Assembly: GCF_001488575.1 (NCBI RefSeq)
Contig: NZ_LN831302.1
Span: 1-64,000, forward strand
Length of the DNA: 64,000 nucleotides
Direction of reading: 5' to 3'
Origin: Halobacterium hubeiense
GTDB lineage: Archaea; Halobacteriota; Halobacteria; Halobacteriales; Halobacteriaceae
This document shows, piece by piece, positions 53,206-60,647 of the stretch. Position numbers and translations under genes: made by a program. A model generated the notes under the pieces. The model was not told the DNA's origin, did no database searches, and saw nothing but the letters and a program-made list of their open reading frames with translations. The stretch's first letter is position 1. Each line of letters begins with the position of its first letter.

Positions 53206-54143
53206 CCGCAGACAGCACCGACGCCGGGGACGAGCAGCCCGCGACCGACGGCGGCGCGGCCGCGGTCGTCGACGAGTCCCCGGAGTTCGCGACCGACGGC
53301 GCGACGGCGACCGACCTCGTGGAGCGCGGTGGACTCCGTGACACCGTCCGCGGCACCGTCGAGGTCGCCGCCCGCGAGTACCGCCTCGCGGTCCGCCGGC
53401 GCTGGGCGGTCGGCGCCGCGGTCGTGTTCGCGCTGTTCTCGGTGGCGCTGGTCGTGCTGGGCGGGTCGGAAGTCGGGCCGACGCGCGTCGGCGCGGTGCT
53501 CGCGAGCTTCGCGCAGGTCGGGGTCTACGTCGTCCCGCTGGTCGCGCTCGCTGCGGGCTACGACGCCATCGTCGGCGCCGACGAGTCCGGCAGCCTCGAG
53601 ATGCTGCTCGCGCTCCCGCTGTCGAATCTCTCGGTGGTCGTCGGGAAGTACGCGGGCCGGGCGGCCGCGGTCGGCGGCGGGATGCTCGTCGGGTTCGCGG
53701 TCGGCGGCGCCCTGCTCGTCCGGTACGCCGGCGTGGGCGTCGTTGGCGCGTACGCGTGGGTGGCGCTGGTCGCCGTCGCCGCGGCACTGGCGTTCCTCGG
53801 CGTCGGCGTGCTCGCGTCCGCGCTCGCAAGCGAGAAGACGCGGGCGCTCGGCGCCGCGCTCGCGGCGTGGGTGTGGTTCGTGCTCGTCCACGACCTCGTC
53901 GCGCTCGGCGCCGTCGCCTCCTTCGACCTCCCGCAGTGGGTGGTGTCGGTGGCCGTGTTCGCCAACCCCGCGGACCTCTTCCGCGTGCTCGTGCTCCGCA
54001 CCGTCTCCACGACCGCGGGCGGCATCGCCGGCGTCCTCACCGGCGCCGGGCTGAGTCAGGGCGTGTTACTGGCGGCGCTCGCGGCGTGGATACTCGTCCC
54101 CGTCACCGGCGCGGTCGCCGCGCTCGGCCGGCGCTCCGTCTAG
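53202..54143 (+). CDS. nosY: NosY, ABC transporter permease
   Basis: A 313-aa protein. An acidic tail (1-50) is followed by six membrane spans (first about 66-88, [20 protein letters not shown]). [20 protein letters not shown] is the NosY/ABC-2 type turn before span 3. It starts with GTG in a GTGA overlap. Last gene of the cluster; its stop overlaps a convergent gene. nosL is not present. Confidence 0.92.
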   Translation: MTADSTDAGDEQPATDGGAAAVVDESPEFATDGATATDLVERGGLRDTVRGTVEVAAREYRLAVRRRWAVGAAVVFALFSVALVVLGGSEVGPTRVGAVLASFAQVGVYVVPLVALAAGYDAIVGADESGSLEMLLALPLSNLSVVVGKYAGRAAAVGGGMLVGFAVGGALLVRYAGVGVVGAYAWVALVAVAAALAFLGVGVLASALASEKTRALGAALAAWVWFVLVHDLVALGAVASFDLPQWVVSVAVFANPADLFRVLVLRTVSTTAGGIAGVLTGAGLSQGVLLAALAAWILVPVTGAVAALGRRSV

Positions 54144-54421
54144 GAGTCCTCGCGCTGCCACGCGGTCACGCGGAACCGCCGGTAGCCGCCGTGGGACGCC
54201 TCCAGCGCGCCCATCCACCAGTTCCAGCGCTCCGCCGGCGACCCGCCCGGCGCGTCCGTCAGCTGGTCGACGACGGCCTCCGCGGTCACCTCGAAGTCGA
54301 GGTCGTCGGCGAGCACGCCGGCGTCGGCGAGGTCGCCGGCCGTCCGCGCGACCACGCGGCGCTCCGCGGGCGTCCCGCCGAACTCGGCGTCGAGGCGGTC
54401 CATCAGGTGTCGGCGGTCCAT
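54140..54421 (-). CDS. Small Trp-rich haloarchaeal protein
   Basis: A 93-aa protein, [20 protein letters not shown] then [20 protein letters not shown]. No Cys, no membrane span. Not a NosL (that needs a lipobox Cys and a CxM copper site). ATG 54421 preferred over GTG 54430. Convergent with nosY, 4-bp overlap. Unknown function. Confidence 0.6.
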   Translation of the reverse strand: MDRRHLMDRLDAEFGGTPAERRVVARTAGDLADAGVLADDLDFEVTAEAVVDQLTDAPGGSPAERWNWWMGALEASHGGYRRFRVTAWQREDS

Positions 54422-54568
54422 GCCAGTCACCGCGTGGTTGTGTGGGCCGCGCCTTCAACGCTCGGGTCGCCGCCACCCCCCCAACATCCGCAATTCCCCG
54501 TCGTGGGGCGTCCTGCCGCCGGGAGCGGCTTCGACGGGTTTTTGAACTGCGCCCGACTGGTTTCACGC

Positions 54569-54988
54569 ATGGCTACGTTCCAAGTTGTCGTCGCCGACCC
54601 CGAGTCGGGGCGAAGCTACCAGCAGGAGGTAGACGGACAGGACGCGAACCGGTTCCTCGGCCTCGAACTCGGCGACGAAGTCGACGGCGAAGCCGTCGGC
54701 CTCGACGGCTACACCGTCGAAATCACTGGCGGCAGCGACGCCGCCGGCCGACCGATGCGCAACGACGTCAACGGCTCCGCGCTCAAGGACGTGCTGCTCA
54801 CTGGCGGTCCCGGCTTCAACCCCGAGGACGACGGCGAGCGCAAGCGCGTCACCGTCCGCGGGAAGGAGGTCTCCGAGGAAGTCGCCCAGCTCAACGTCTC
54901 CATCAGCGAGCGCGGCGAGGAGTCCGTCGAGTCCCTCTACGGCGAGGGCGACGCCGAGGACGAGGACGCCGAGGAAGCCGAAGCCTAA
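54569..54988 (+). CDS. rps6e: Ribosomal protein S6e
   Basis: A 139-aa archaeal small-subunit protein: [40 protein letters not shown], and [20 protein letters not shown] with [12 protein letters not shown] are S6e blocks. The C-terminus is an acidic tail. ATG 54569 is clear; a TTTTTGAACT-like sequence about 30 nt upstream may be its box. Start of a separate transcript after nos. Confidence 0.95.
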   Translation: MATFQVVVADPESGRSYQQEVDGQDANRFLGLELGDEVDGEAVGLDGYTVEITGGSDAAGRPMRNDVNGSALKDVLLTGGPGFNPEDDGERKRVTVRGKEVSEEVAQLNVSISERGEESVESLYGEGDAEDEDAEEAEA

Positions 54989-55030
54989 CGGAACGCCACG
55001 CTTTTTCGCGGTCGCCGCGTATTCGTCGCC

Positions 55031-55468
55031 GTGAGCGACTACGACGCGTATCTCGCCGGCGACAGGACCGACGACGTCGCACTCTACCTCTCCGAGTCGT
55101 ACGTCTCCGACGTCGAGAAGCTAGCCGACCGCGACGACGCCGAACGGGTCGAGGACGGCGTCGTGCTCGTCGTCGAGGGCGAGCGCGGCCGCAGCGTCTT
55201 CAAGTCGATTACGGGGATGGGCGCGATGGACTTCGGGTCCGCCGCGATGGACAACCCCGGGCACGTGGACGGCGACCTCGCGGGCGGCGACTGCCCGCAC
55301 GCAAGCGACGGCCCACAGGAGCACAGCGCGCAGTTCGCGTTCTCGTTCGCCGAGCCGCAGAACGAGGAGGTCGGCGGGCTCTACGCTGAGGGCGACGTCA
55401 TCCACGCCTACGTCTACTGTTCCTGCGGCGAGTCGTACTCCGACAAGTGGCTCGCGGGCGAGCGCTAG
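55031..55468 (+). CDS. Probable DUF5807-type haloarchaeal protein
   Basis: A 145-aa protein with GTG start: MSDYDAYLAGDRTDDVALYL, GVVLVVEGERGRSVFKSITG, and CSCGESYSDKWLAG at the end with paired Cys. I believe this is DUF5807, unverified. 42 bp after rps6e. Function unknown. Confidence 0.7.
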   Translation: MSDYDAYLAGDRTDDVALYLSESYVSDVEKLADRDDAERVEDGVVLVVEGERGRSVFKSITGMGAMDFGSAAMDNPGHVDGDLAGGDCPHASDGPQEHSAQFAFSFAEPQNEEVGGLYAEGDVIHAYVYCSCGESYSDKWLAGER

Positions 55469-56554
55469 CTACGACTCCTCGGGCTCTTCCTCGGGGTCGA
55501 GGTTGCGGAAGCCGTCGAGGATGACCTGTTTCGCGGTCGCGCCCTGCGACGTCCAGTGGTTCGCGTAGTCGAGCATGTCCTCGTAGATGTCGGGCTTGCA
55601 GCCCGCCGCCTTCGGGTGGCCGCCGCCGTTGACCTGACGGGCGACCTCGTGGGCGCGCTGGAAGTCCTCGGTGCCGCGGATGCTCGCGCTCCCGGAGGGC
55701 TTGACGATGACGGCGGCGTCGGCGCCCTGTTCGCGCAGCGCTTCCGCGACCTCGTTCTGCGAGCAACGGCCGTAGGTCACGCCGACCGTCCACCCGTTGA
55801 CCTCGCGCAGCGACGCTCGCGCGACCGCGCGGTCGATGAGGTCGTTCTTCTCGACGCGGCGCTCCTCGAGGAACTCCATGACGTCCTCGGGGAGGTCGGC
55901 GCCGTGCTCCTGAATCGTCTCCATGTACTCGTCGGTGTCCACCCAGTAGGAGTAGTCCGCGAGGTCGTCGCTGCGCGGGTCCTCCTTCAGCCAGAGGTCG
56001 TGGTCGCGGGTGACCGCCGCCAGCTCCTTGAGGTACCGCGGCAGGTCCGCGTCGACCGAGCGCACCGCGACGTCGGCGGTGCACTCCTCCTCGGAGTCGC
56101 CGATGACGAGGTCCACGCCCGCCTCCCGGACGGCGGCCTCGACGTCCTCGGTCCACTGGTGGTGGTCGTACCAGTGGACGTCGCCGGCGTGCTCGACGAG
56201 GTACGCCAGTTCGTCCTCGACGTAGCGGAACTCGTCGGGGCAGAGGTCGCAGACGAACACCGTCGCGCCGTCCGCGCCGAACTCCGCGGCGCGCCGCAGG
56301 CCGTCTTCGAGTTCGTGGGGGCCGGCGGGCACGAGCGCCGCGTCGCCGTACACCTCGCGGACGATGGCCGCACACGCCATCCCGTCGGCGTCCGGGTCCG
56401 CGACGACGAGGACGTCCGCGCCCTCGGCCTCCTCGCGAATCTCTCGGTCCTTGCGCTCCTCGTGGATGCTGTCCGGGATGAAGAAGCCCTTGCCGGGGAG
56501 CAGTGACTTCCGCTCCAGCGGCATGTCTTCGTCCTCGATGACCCAATCTTCCAT
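55469..56554 (-). CDS. DHH-family phosphoesterase
   Basis: A 361-aa protein. DPDADGMA (about 53-60) and VHWYDHHQW are DHH metal motifs, EEECTADVAVRS lies between, and VNGGGHPKAAGCKP is the DHHA1 GGGH motif. Related to RecJ/NrnA: cleaves small RNAs, oligonucleotides or cyclic dinucleotides. The short single-core form suggests an oligoribonuclease-type enzyme rather than full RecJ. Convergent with the DUF5807 gene with no gap. Confidence 0.9.
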   Translation of the reverse strand: MEDWVIEDEDMPLERKSLLPGKGFFIPDSIHEERKDREIREEAEGADVLVVADPDADGMACAAIVREVYGDAALVPAGPHELEDGLRRAAEFGADGATVFVCDLCPDEFRYVEDELAYLVEHAGDVHWYDHHQWTEDVEAAVREAGVDLVIGDSEEECTADVAVRSVDADLPRYLKELAAVTRDHDLWLKEDPRSDDLADYSYWVDTDEYMETIQEHGADLPEDVMEFLEERRVEKNDLIDRAVARASLREVNGWTVGVTYGRCSQNEVAEALREQGADAAVIVKPSGSASIRGTEDFQRAHEVARQVNGGGHPKAAGCKPDIYEDMLDYANHWTSQGATAKQVILDGFRNLDPEEEPEES

Positions 56555-56600
56555 ACCGGAGGGAGGCGCGGCCGCGCAAAGAACCCCGTGGTTGGTCGCC

Positions 56601-57032
56601 CTACTCGCTGTCGTCGAGCTGGCGCACTGTCAGCACGGGCACCGGGCACGTCCGCACGACGCGCTCGGCGACGCTCCCGATGAGAAAGCGGTTCTCGCCG
56701 TGGCGGCCCCGCGTCCCCGTCGCCACCACGTCGGCGTCCACGTCGCGGGCGTACTGGCTGATTTCCGCGGCCGGCCGGCCCTCGCGGACCGCCGTCGTCA
56801 CGCGCCGGTCGGCCTCGTCGGCGATGTCCGCGACGGCCTCCTCGCCGCGCTCTTCGAGGGCGTCGTGCATCTCCTCGCGGACCTCCGCGGGCGCGCTCTC
56901 GACCTCGCTCTCCTCTAAGACGTACAGCGCGTGCACGTCCGCATCGAAACGCTCCGCGAAGTCGAGCGCGACCGCGACGGCGCGCCCCACGCTCTCGGAG
57001 CCGTCGGTCGCGATGACCACCGTCTCTATCAT
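56601..57032 (-). CDS. Universal stress protein (UspA)
   Basis: A 143-aa protein starting MIETVVIATDGSESVGRAVA. The ATP-binding Usp signature is ATGTRGRHGENRFLIGSVAE (G-x2-G-x9-G-S/T), then RVVRTCPVPVLTV. ATG 57032 taken; a longer upstream frame is not Usp. Divergent from another Usp 94 bp away. Confidence 0.93.
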   Translation of the reverse strand: MIETVVIATDGSESVGRAVAVALDFAERFDADVHALYVLEESEVESAPAEVREEMHDALEERGEEAVADIADEADRRVTTAVREGRPAAEISQYARDVDADVVATGTRGRHGENRFLIGSVAERVVRTCPVPVLTVRQLDDSE

Positions 57033-57126
57033 ACCCGACGCTGGGCGCCCGCGCCCCTTAAACCCACGCGGCAGTGGCGCCCGCACACGCGGAGCGCTTT
57101 AGTAGCCCGCCCGCGCAGACCCAGCC

Positions 57127-57570
57127 ATGACCCTCGAAGTGGACACCGTGCTCGTGCCCGTGGACGGGACCGACGCCTCGGTCACGGCCGCCGAGTACGC
57201 GTTCGCGGTCGCGGACCGCTACGACGCTGACGCCCACGCGCTGTACGTCCTCGGCGAGACGGTCAGCCGCGGCATCCACGCCGGCGAAGTCGACGAACCC
57301 GAACTCGCCGACGAGACCCGGACGTTCCTCAACGACGTCGAGGAGCTCGCGCCCGAGGACGTCCGCGTCGACTCCACCATCGCGTACGGGTTCTCCACGA
57401 CGCGCAAACTCCAGCACCCCGGCAGCGTCATCCTCGACTGCGCCGCCGACGTCGACGCCGACTTCCTCACCATCCCCCGCGAGGGGATGCTCGACGAGAC
57501 CGGCGACGTCCTCGAGAAGGCCGCCGAGTACGTGCTGCTGTACGCCAGCCAGCCCGTCCTCTCAGTCTGA
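57127..57570 (+). CDS. Universal stress protein-like, ATP motif altered
   Basis: A 147-aa Usp fold: MTLEVDTVLVPVDGTDASVT, then HALYVLGETVSRG. The end, IPREGMLDETGDVLEKAAEY, lacks the G-x2-G-x9-G-S/T nucleotide signature seen in its neighbour, so it may not bind ATP. Divergent from a canonical Usp; tail overlaps the convergent next gene by nine bases. Confidence 0.8.
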   Translation: MTLEVDTVLVPVDGTDASVTAAEYAFAVADRYDADAHALYVLGETVSRGIHAGEVDEPELADETRTFLNDVEELAPEDVRVDSTIAYGFSTTRKLQHPGSVILDCAADVDADFLTIPREGMLDETGDVLEKAAEYVLLYASQPVLSV

Positions 57571-57816
57571 CTCTCCGGCCGGCTCGCCGTCTGCCTCCGC
57601 GATTCGCGTCTTCACGAGCCTGTCCACCTGCGTGAACAGCGAGTGGACGAGCACCCACGTCGCGGCCAGCGCGAACGCGCCCGCCAGCAGCGCGCCGGCG
57701 GTGCCGGTCGGCACCAGAATCGCCTGCAGCGTGACCAGCGCCACCCACGCCAGCACCGCGTGGAGCGTGAACCGGTTCGCCCGCGAGACGTGTTCGTCGG
57801 ACCAATCAGGGGACAT
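57562..57816 (-). CDS. 84-aa two-span membrane protein
   Basis: MSPDWSDEHVSRANRFTLHA start, spans at about 16-38 and 42-62 (GTAGALLAGAFALAATWVLV), and acidic tail ADGEPAGESD. Unknown small haloarchaeal membrane protein. ATG 57816 preferred because it follows a clear break from the upstream sequence. Nine-base overlap with the Usp gene. Confidence 0.65.
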   Translation of the reverse strand: MSPDWSDEHVSRANRFTLHAVLAWVALVTLQAILVPTGTAGALLAGAFALAATWVLVHSLFTQVDRLVKTRIAEADGEPAGESD

Positions 57817-57861
57817 AGTCGGGCGTTCTGGCGCGCTCGACAAAACAGTATCCGAACCGCG

Positions 57862-58410
57862 TCAGTTCAGCCGAATCGCCATCTCCATCTCGAAGCTCTC
57901 GGCCGCGGCCGTCTCGAAGCCGACCTTCTCGTAGAGCGCGACCGCCGGCCGATTCCACCGCTCGACGGTGAGCCAGACGTACTCCGCGCCCTGCTGTTGC
58001 CCGTGGCCGAGCAGGGCCTCGATGAGCTTCGTGCCGATGCCCGCGCCCTGGAAGTCCTGATGCACGAAGATGGCGAGCTCGTACGTCGTCTCGTTGTCCG
58101 GCACGAGCGTCGCGTGGCCCGCCACCTCGTCGCCGTGCCACGCCAGCACGTCGTAGCCGTCCTGCTCGAAGAGGTTCGCCAGCCACTCCCGGATGCGGTC
58201 CTCGCCGACCGGCGGCACGCCCTGCGCGCGGTCCGCCGGGTCGAACTCCACGTACATCTCCACGACCGCCTCGAAGGCGTCGTCGCCCGGGCCGTGCTCG
58301 CCCTCCCACGCCCGCACGTCGATGGTCCGCCCGTCGCCGTCCTCGAACTCCCGCGGCGGCCGCGGGAACTCCTCGACCACCTCGTCGGGGTACGCGCGTT
58401 CGTCGGTCAT
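57862..58410 (-). CDS. GNAT-family N-acetyltransferase
   Basis: A 182-aa protein. VAGHATLVPDNETTYELAIF, VHQDFQGAGIGTKLIEALLG (acetyl-CoA loop Q-x2-G-x-G/A) and RPAVALYEKVGFETAA are GNAT motifs. Substrate unknown. One base after the following Usp gene start-to-stop order on the minus strand (gap of 1 nt), so cotranscribed with it. Confidence 0.88.
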   Translation of the reverse strand: MTDERAYPDEVVEEFPRPPREFEDGDGRTIDVRAWEGEHGPGDDAFEAVVEMYVEFDPADRAQGVPPVGEDRIREWLANLFEQDGYDVLAWHGDEVAGHATLVPDNETTYELAIFVHQDFQGAGIGTKLIEALLGHGQQQGAEYVWLTVERWNRPAVALYEKVGFETAAAESFEMEMAIRLN

Positions 58411-58411
58411 G

Positions 58412-58780
58412 CTAACGCACCAACTTCACGGACACGCGCGCGTTCAACAGCACGAACTCCGCGATGTTCCCGAGGCGAATCTTCCCCATCGGGCTGCGCT
58501 GGCCGCCCCCGAGCACGATCTGGTCGAACTCCTCGCTCTCCGCCAACTGCACGATGCTACTCCCCGGGTCGCCCGAGAGCCGCCGCACGTCCGCCTCCAG
58601 TCCCGCCTCCGTCAGCGTCTCTCGGGCCACGTCCACGAGGTCATCCGGCTCCCGGTCGCTGTCGGGGTTCTCCACGACCGCCACCGTCACCTCGTCGCCC
58701 GTCTCGACCGCTCGCTCGACCGTCTCGTGGAGCGCGTCGAGGGAGTCGTCTGCACCGCCGATGCCCAGCAGCACTTTCAT
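58412..58780 (-). CDS. Universal stress protein (UspA)
   Basis: A 122-aa short Usp: MKVLLGIGGADDSLDALHET, VLGGGQRSPMGKIRLGNIAE (G-x2-G type with KI) then VNARVSVKLV-like end. First gene of a two-gene unit with the acetyltransferase. Its promoter region abuts the tandem hairpin array. Confidence 0.85.
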   Translation of the reverse strand: MKVLLGIGGADDSLDALHETVERAVETGDEVTVAVVENPDSDREPDDLVDVARETLTEAGLEADVRRLSGDPGSSIVQLAESEEFDQIVLGGGQRSPMGKIRLGNIAEFVLLNARVSVKLVR

Positions 58781-58820
58781 AGTCGGACTGTCAGCGCCGC
58801 CGAGTAAAAGGATTCGGCTG

Positions 58821-58978
58821 GGAGACGGTGAGCGGAGCGAACCGTCTCCGAATACGTGAGCGGGGAGCGAAGCGACCCGCGAATTGGGGGATTCCGAGCG
58901 AAGCGAAGAATCCCTGGCTACGTGAACGGCGACCGCAGGGAGCCGTGAACCGGGCGGCGACGAGCGACGCGAGTCGCC
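58821..58978. repeat. Tandem hairpins with a shared 11-nt loop
   Basis: Five hairpins in 158 nt. GGAGACGGT-[GAGCGGAGCGA]-ACCGTCTCC (58821-58849); GCGGG-[GAGCGAAGCGA]-CCCGC (58860-58880); GGGATTC-C[GAGCGAAGCGA]A-GAATCCC (58888-58914); ACGGC-[GACCGCAGGGA]-GCCGT (58926-58946); GGCGAC-[GAGCGACGCGA]-GTCGCC (58956-58978). Stems are unrelated, while loops match. Linkers begin with ACGTGA or AAGTGA. Located between a Usp gene and a small membrane gene. No protein seen. Confidence 0.75.
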
Positions 58979-58999
58979 TCCGAACAAGTGAGCGAGCGG

Positions 59000-59215
59000 T
59001 CACTCAGTCCCCGTCTGCCACACCTCGTGGGCCAGCGCCGCGACCATGACGCCGAACACCACGACGTGTACGGCCTCGTACAGCGTGCCGACGATGCTCG
59101 CTCCGTCCGTGACGAGCCCGCGAAATACGTCCGGACGGAAGGATACCCACGTGAGACACGCGAGGACGAGCACGCCCGCCTGCCCCCACTTCCGTAGCAC
59201 ACGTTCGACCGCCAT
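59000..59215 (-). CDS. 71-aa two-span membrane protein
   Basis: MAVERVLRKWGQAGVLVLAC start, spans at about 11-29 and 43-62 (LYEAVHVVVFGVMVAALAHE). Unknown. Minus-strand TATA-like TATAAG (about 59241-59246) some 28 nt upstream of the ATG supports a leaderless start at 59215. Confidence 0.6.
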   Translation of the reverse strand: MAVERVLRKWGQAGVLVLACLTWVSFRPDVFRGLVTDGASIVGTLYEAVHVVVFGVMVAALAHEVWQTGTE

Positions 59216-59257
59216 ACACTCGCGTACGCGTGCGCAGCGCACTTATATCGTTATCTG

Positions 59258-59420
59258 GCTTCGACCGCCGCTCGCGGGTCGCTTCGCTCACGGTTCACTC
59301 TGTTCAACGTTCGCCGTAACGAGGAGTCTCACTCCGCTCGGCTCCTTGCCGGGACTCGCGGCTCCCGTCGGTCGCCGCTCGCTTCAACGTGCTCTCCCTG
59401 CGGTCGAGCACGCTCCCGGC
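59258..59420. repeat. Intergenic hairpin cluster before the DUF5806 gene
   Basis: Contains TCGCTTCGCTC (59279-59289), GAGTC...GACTC enclosing CGGCTCCTTGCCG (about 59323-59356), and a 7-bp hairpin CGTGCTC-[TCCCTGCGGTC]-GAGCACG (59388-59412). The last loop equals that at 22122-22132, with a different stem. The rest shows nothing. Confidence 0.6.
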
Positions 59421-59456
59421 GACACGCTTTTGCGCTCAACACGGCAACCCTACTCC

Positions 59457-60080
59457 ATGCCCGAACGCGCTTCTCCCGCAGACTGGGACCTCACGCCGGC
59501 CGTCGAGCCGGCGGAGGGCTCGACCGACGACGCCGACGACGTGCCCGAGGACGTCCGCGAGTACGCGCGGTTCTCGAAGATGGACGGCGCGCAGTACGAC
59601 CGCGTCAACGAGTTTCTCCGGGACCGCACGTACATCACGGCCCGCGAATGGGCGATTGCGCGGCTCTGCGCGGACTTCCGCACGGAGACCGGCGTGGAGA
59701 TGACGAAAATCGGGGAGAACCTCCCGGAGCTGGTGCCGTTCATGACCGACACGTACAGCCCGCAGGCGGTCAATCAGGCGCGGTCGGCGTTCGAGGACAA
59801 GGTGCGGATGGCGGGCGCGACGTTCCTCTACGGCGCGATGTCCGGGTTCTTCACGGCCGACGAGCTCGACGACCTGATGTACGAGGTGACGGAGGTTGCG
59901 AAGTTCCTGTTGGAGGTCGAGGGCGTGGACCTCGCCGTCGAGGAGGAGTTAGAGGCCGAGGAGCGCATCTCGTCGGTGATGCGTGACGTGCGCTCCGCGA
60001 GCGACGAGCTGCGCCACGACGGCACCGAGTGCCCGAACTGCGGGCACACCATCGACGCGGACGCCAGCGCCGACGATTAG
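59457..60080 (+). CDS. DUF5806 family protein
   Basis: A 207-aa haloarchaeal protein: MPERASPADWDLTPAVEPAE, then YARFSKMDGAQYDRVNEFLR, ITAREWAIARLCADFRTETG and VEMTKIGENLPELVPFMTDT, which I recognise as DUF5806. Near the C-terminus is a zinc-ribbon half, CPNCGHTI. Function unknown. Four-base overlap with the convergent next gene. Confidence 0.88.
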   Translation: MPERASPADWDLTPAVEPAEGSTDDADDVPEDVREYARFSKMDGAQYDRVNEFLRDRTYITAREWAIARLCADFRTETGVEMTKIGENLPELVPFMTDTYSPQAVNQARSAFEDKVRMAGATFLYGAMSGFFTADELDDLMYEVTEVAKFLLEVEGVDLAVEEELEAEERISSVMRDVRSASDELRHDGTECPNCGHTIDADASADD

Positions 60081-60565
60081 GCGTTGGGCTGTTCGGGGAG
60101 GAACGGGGCGACGTTCTCGTGGACGAACTCCACGTAGTCGTCGTTCAGCCGGCGGCAGAATAGCCGGAGTTCGCCGCTCTCGCGAATCGTATCGAGCTTC
60201 TCCGCGGAGGACGCGGTGTCGTAGTACGCGGGCACGAACACCGCGGTCTCGCTGTCGGGGTCTTTCTCCACGACGAGCAGGTACGTCGTGGTGTCCGCGG
60301 CGGCTTGGAACACGTCCACGTCCGTGAACGACGCGTCCGCCGCGAGGGCTTCGAGGTCCTCGTACTCGTCGCCCGGCAACACCACGTCGAGGCCGGTGCG
60401 GAACTCCGAGTCCACGAGCACCGAGTCGCCGGGGTGCAGTTCCAGCGTCGTCCAGCCGCGGTCGCGGTACGCCTCCGCGGTCGCCGCCATGTCCTCGACG
60501 ACGGCCTGCCAGCCCTGCTCGGTGGGCTGGCTGGTCGGGCCGCCCTCGGCGGGGGTCTCGGTCAT
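60077..60565 (-). CDS. Uncharacterised acidic haloarchaeal protein
   Basis: A 162-aa protein: MTETPAEGGPTSQPTEQGWQ, WTTLELHPGDSVLVDSEFRT, then LLVVEKDPDSETAVFVPAYY. Possibly a family I recall as DUF7529, unverified. No Cys pairs, no membrane span. Convergent with the DUF5806 gene. Confidence 0.7.
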   Translation of the reverse strand: MTETPAEGGPTSQPTEQGWQAVVEDMAATAEAYRDRGWTTLELHPGDSVLVDSEFRTGLDVVLPGDEYEDLEALAADASFTDVDVFQAAADTTTYLLVVEKDPDSETAVFVPAYYDTASSAEKLDTIRESGELRLFCRRLNDDYVEFVHENVAPFLPEQPNA

Positions 60566-60647
60566 GTCTGTGTCGCGGGCGGCGCCGGGGATAAGCGTTG
60601 CCCAAGTCCCGCAAGGTATTTCTTGAGTGGACTGCGAATTCTGCCCA

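Noticed and set aside
54140-54421. Small gene after nosY as NosL
   Set aside because: Opposite strand, no lipobox Cys and no CxM copper site.
53756-54568. Long in-frame extension ahead of S6e
   Set aside because: It covers nosY and an intergenic part in another frame. S6e begins at 54569 with the family start MATFQVVV.
58821-58978. Tandem hairpins as a CRISPR array
   Set aside because: Only the loops are alike, stems vary, and units are not separated by unique spacers of constant length.
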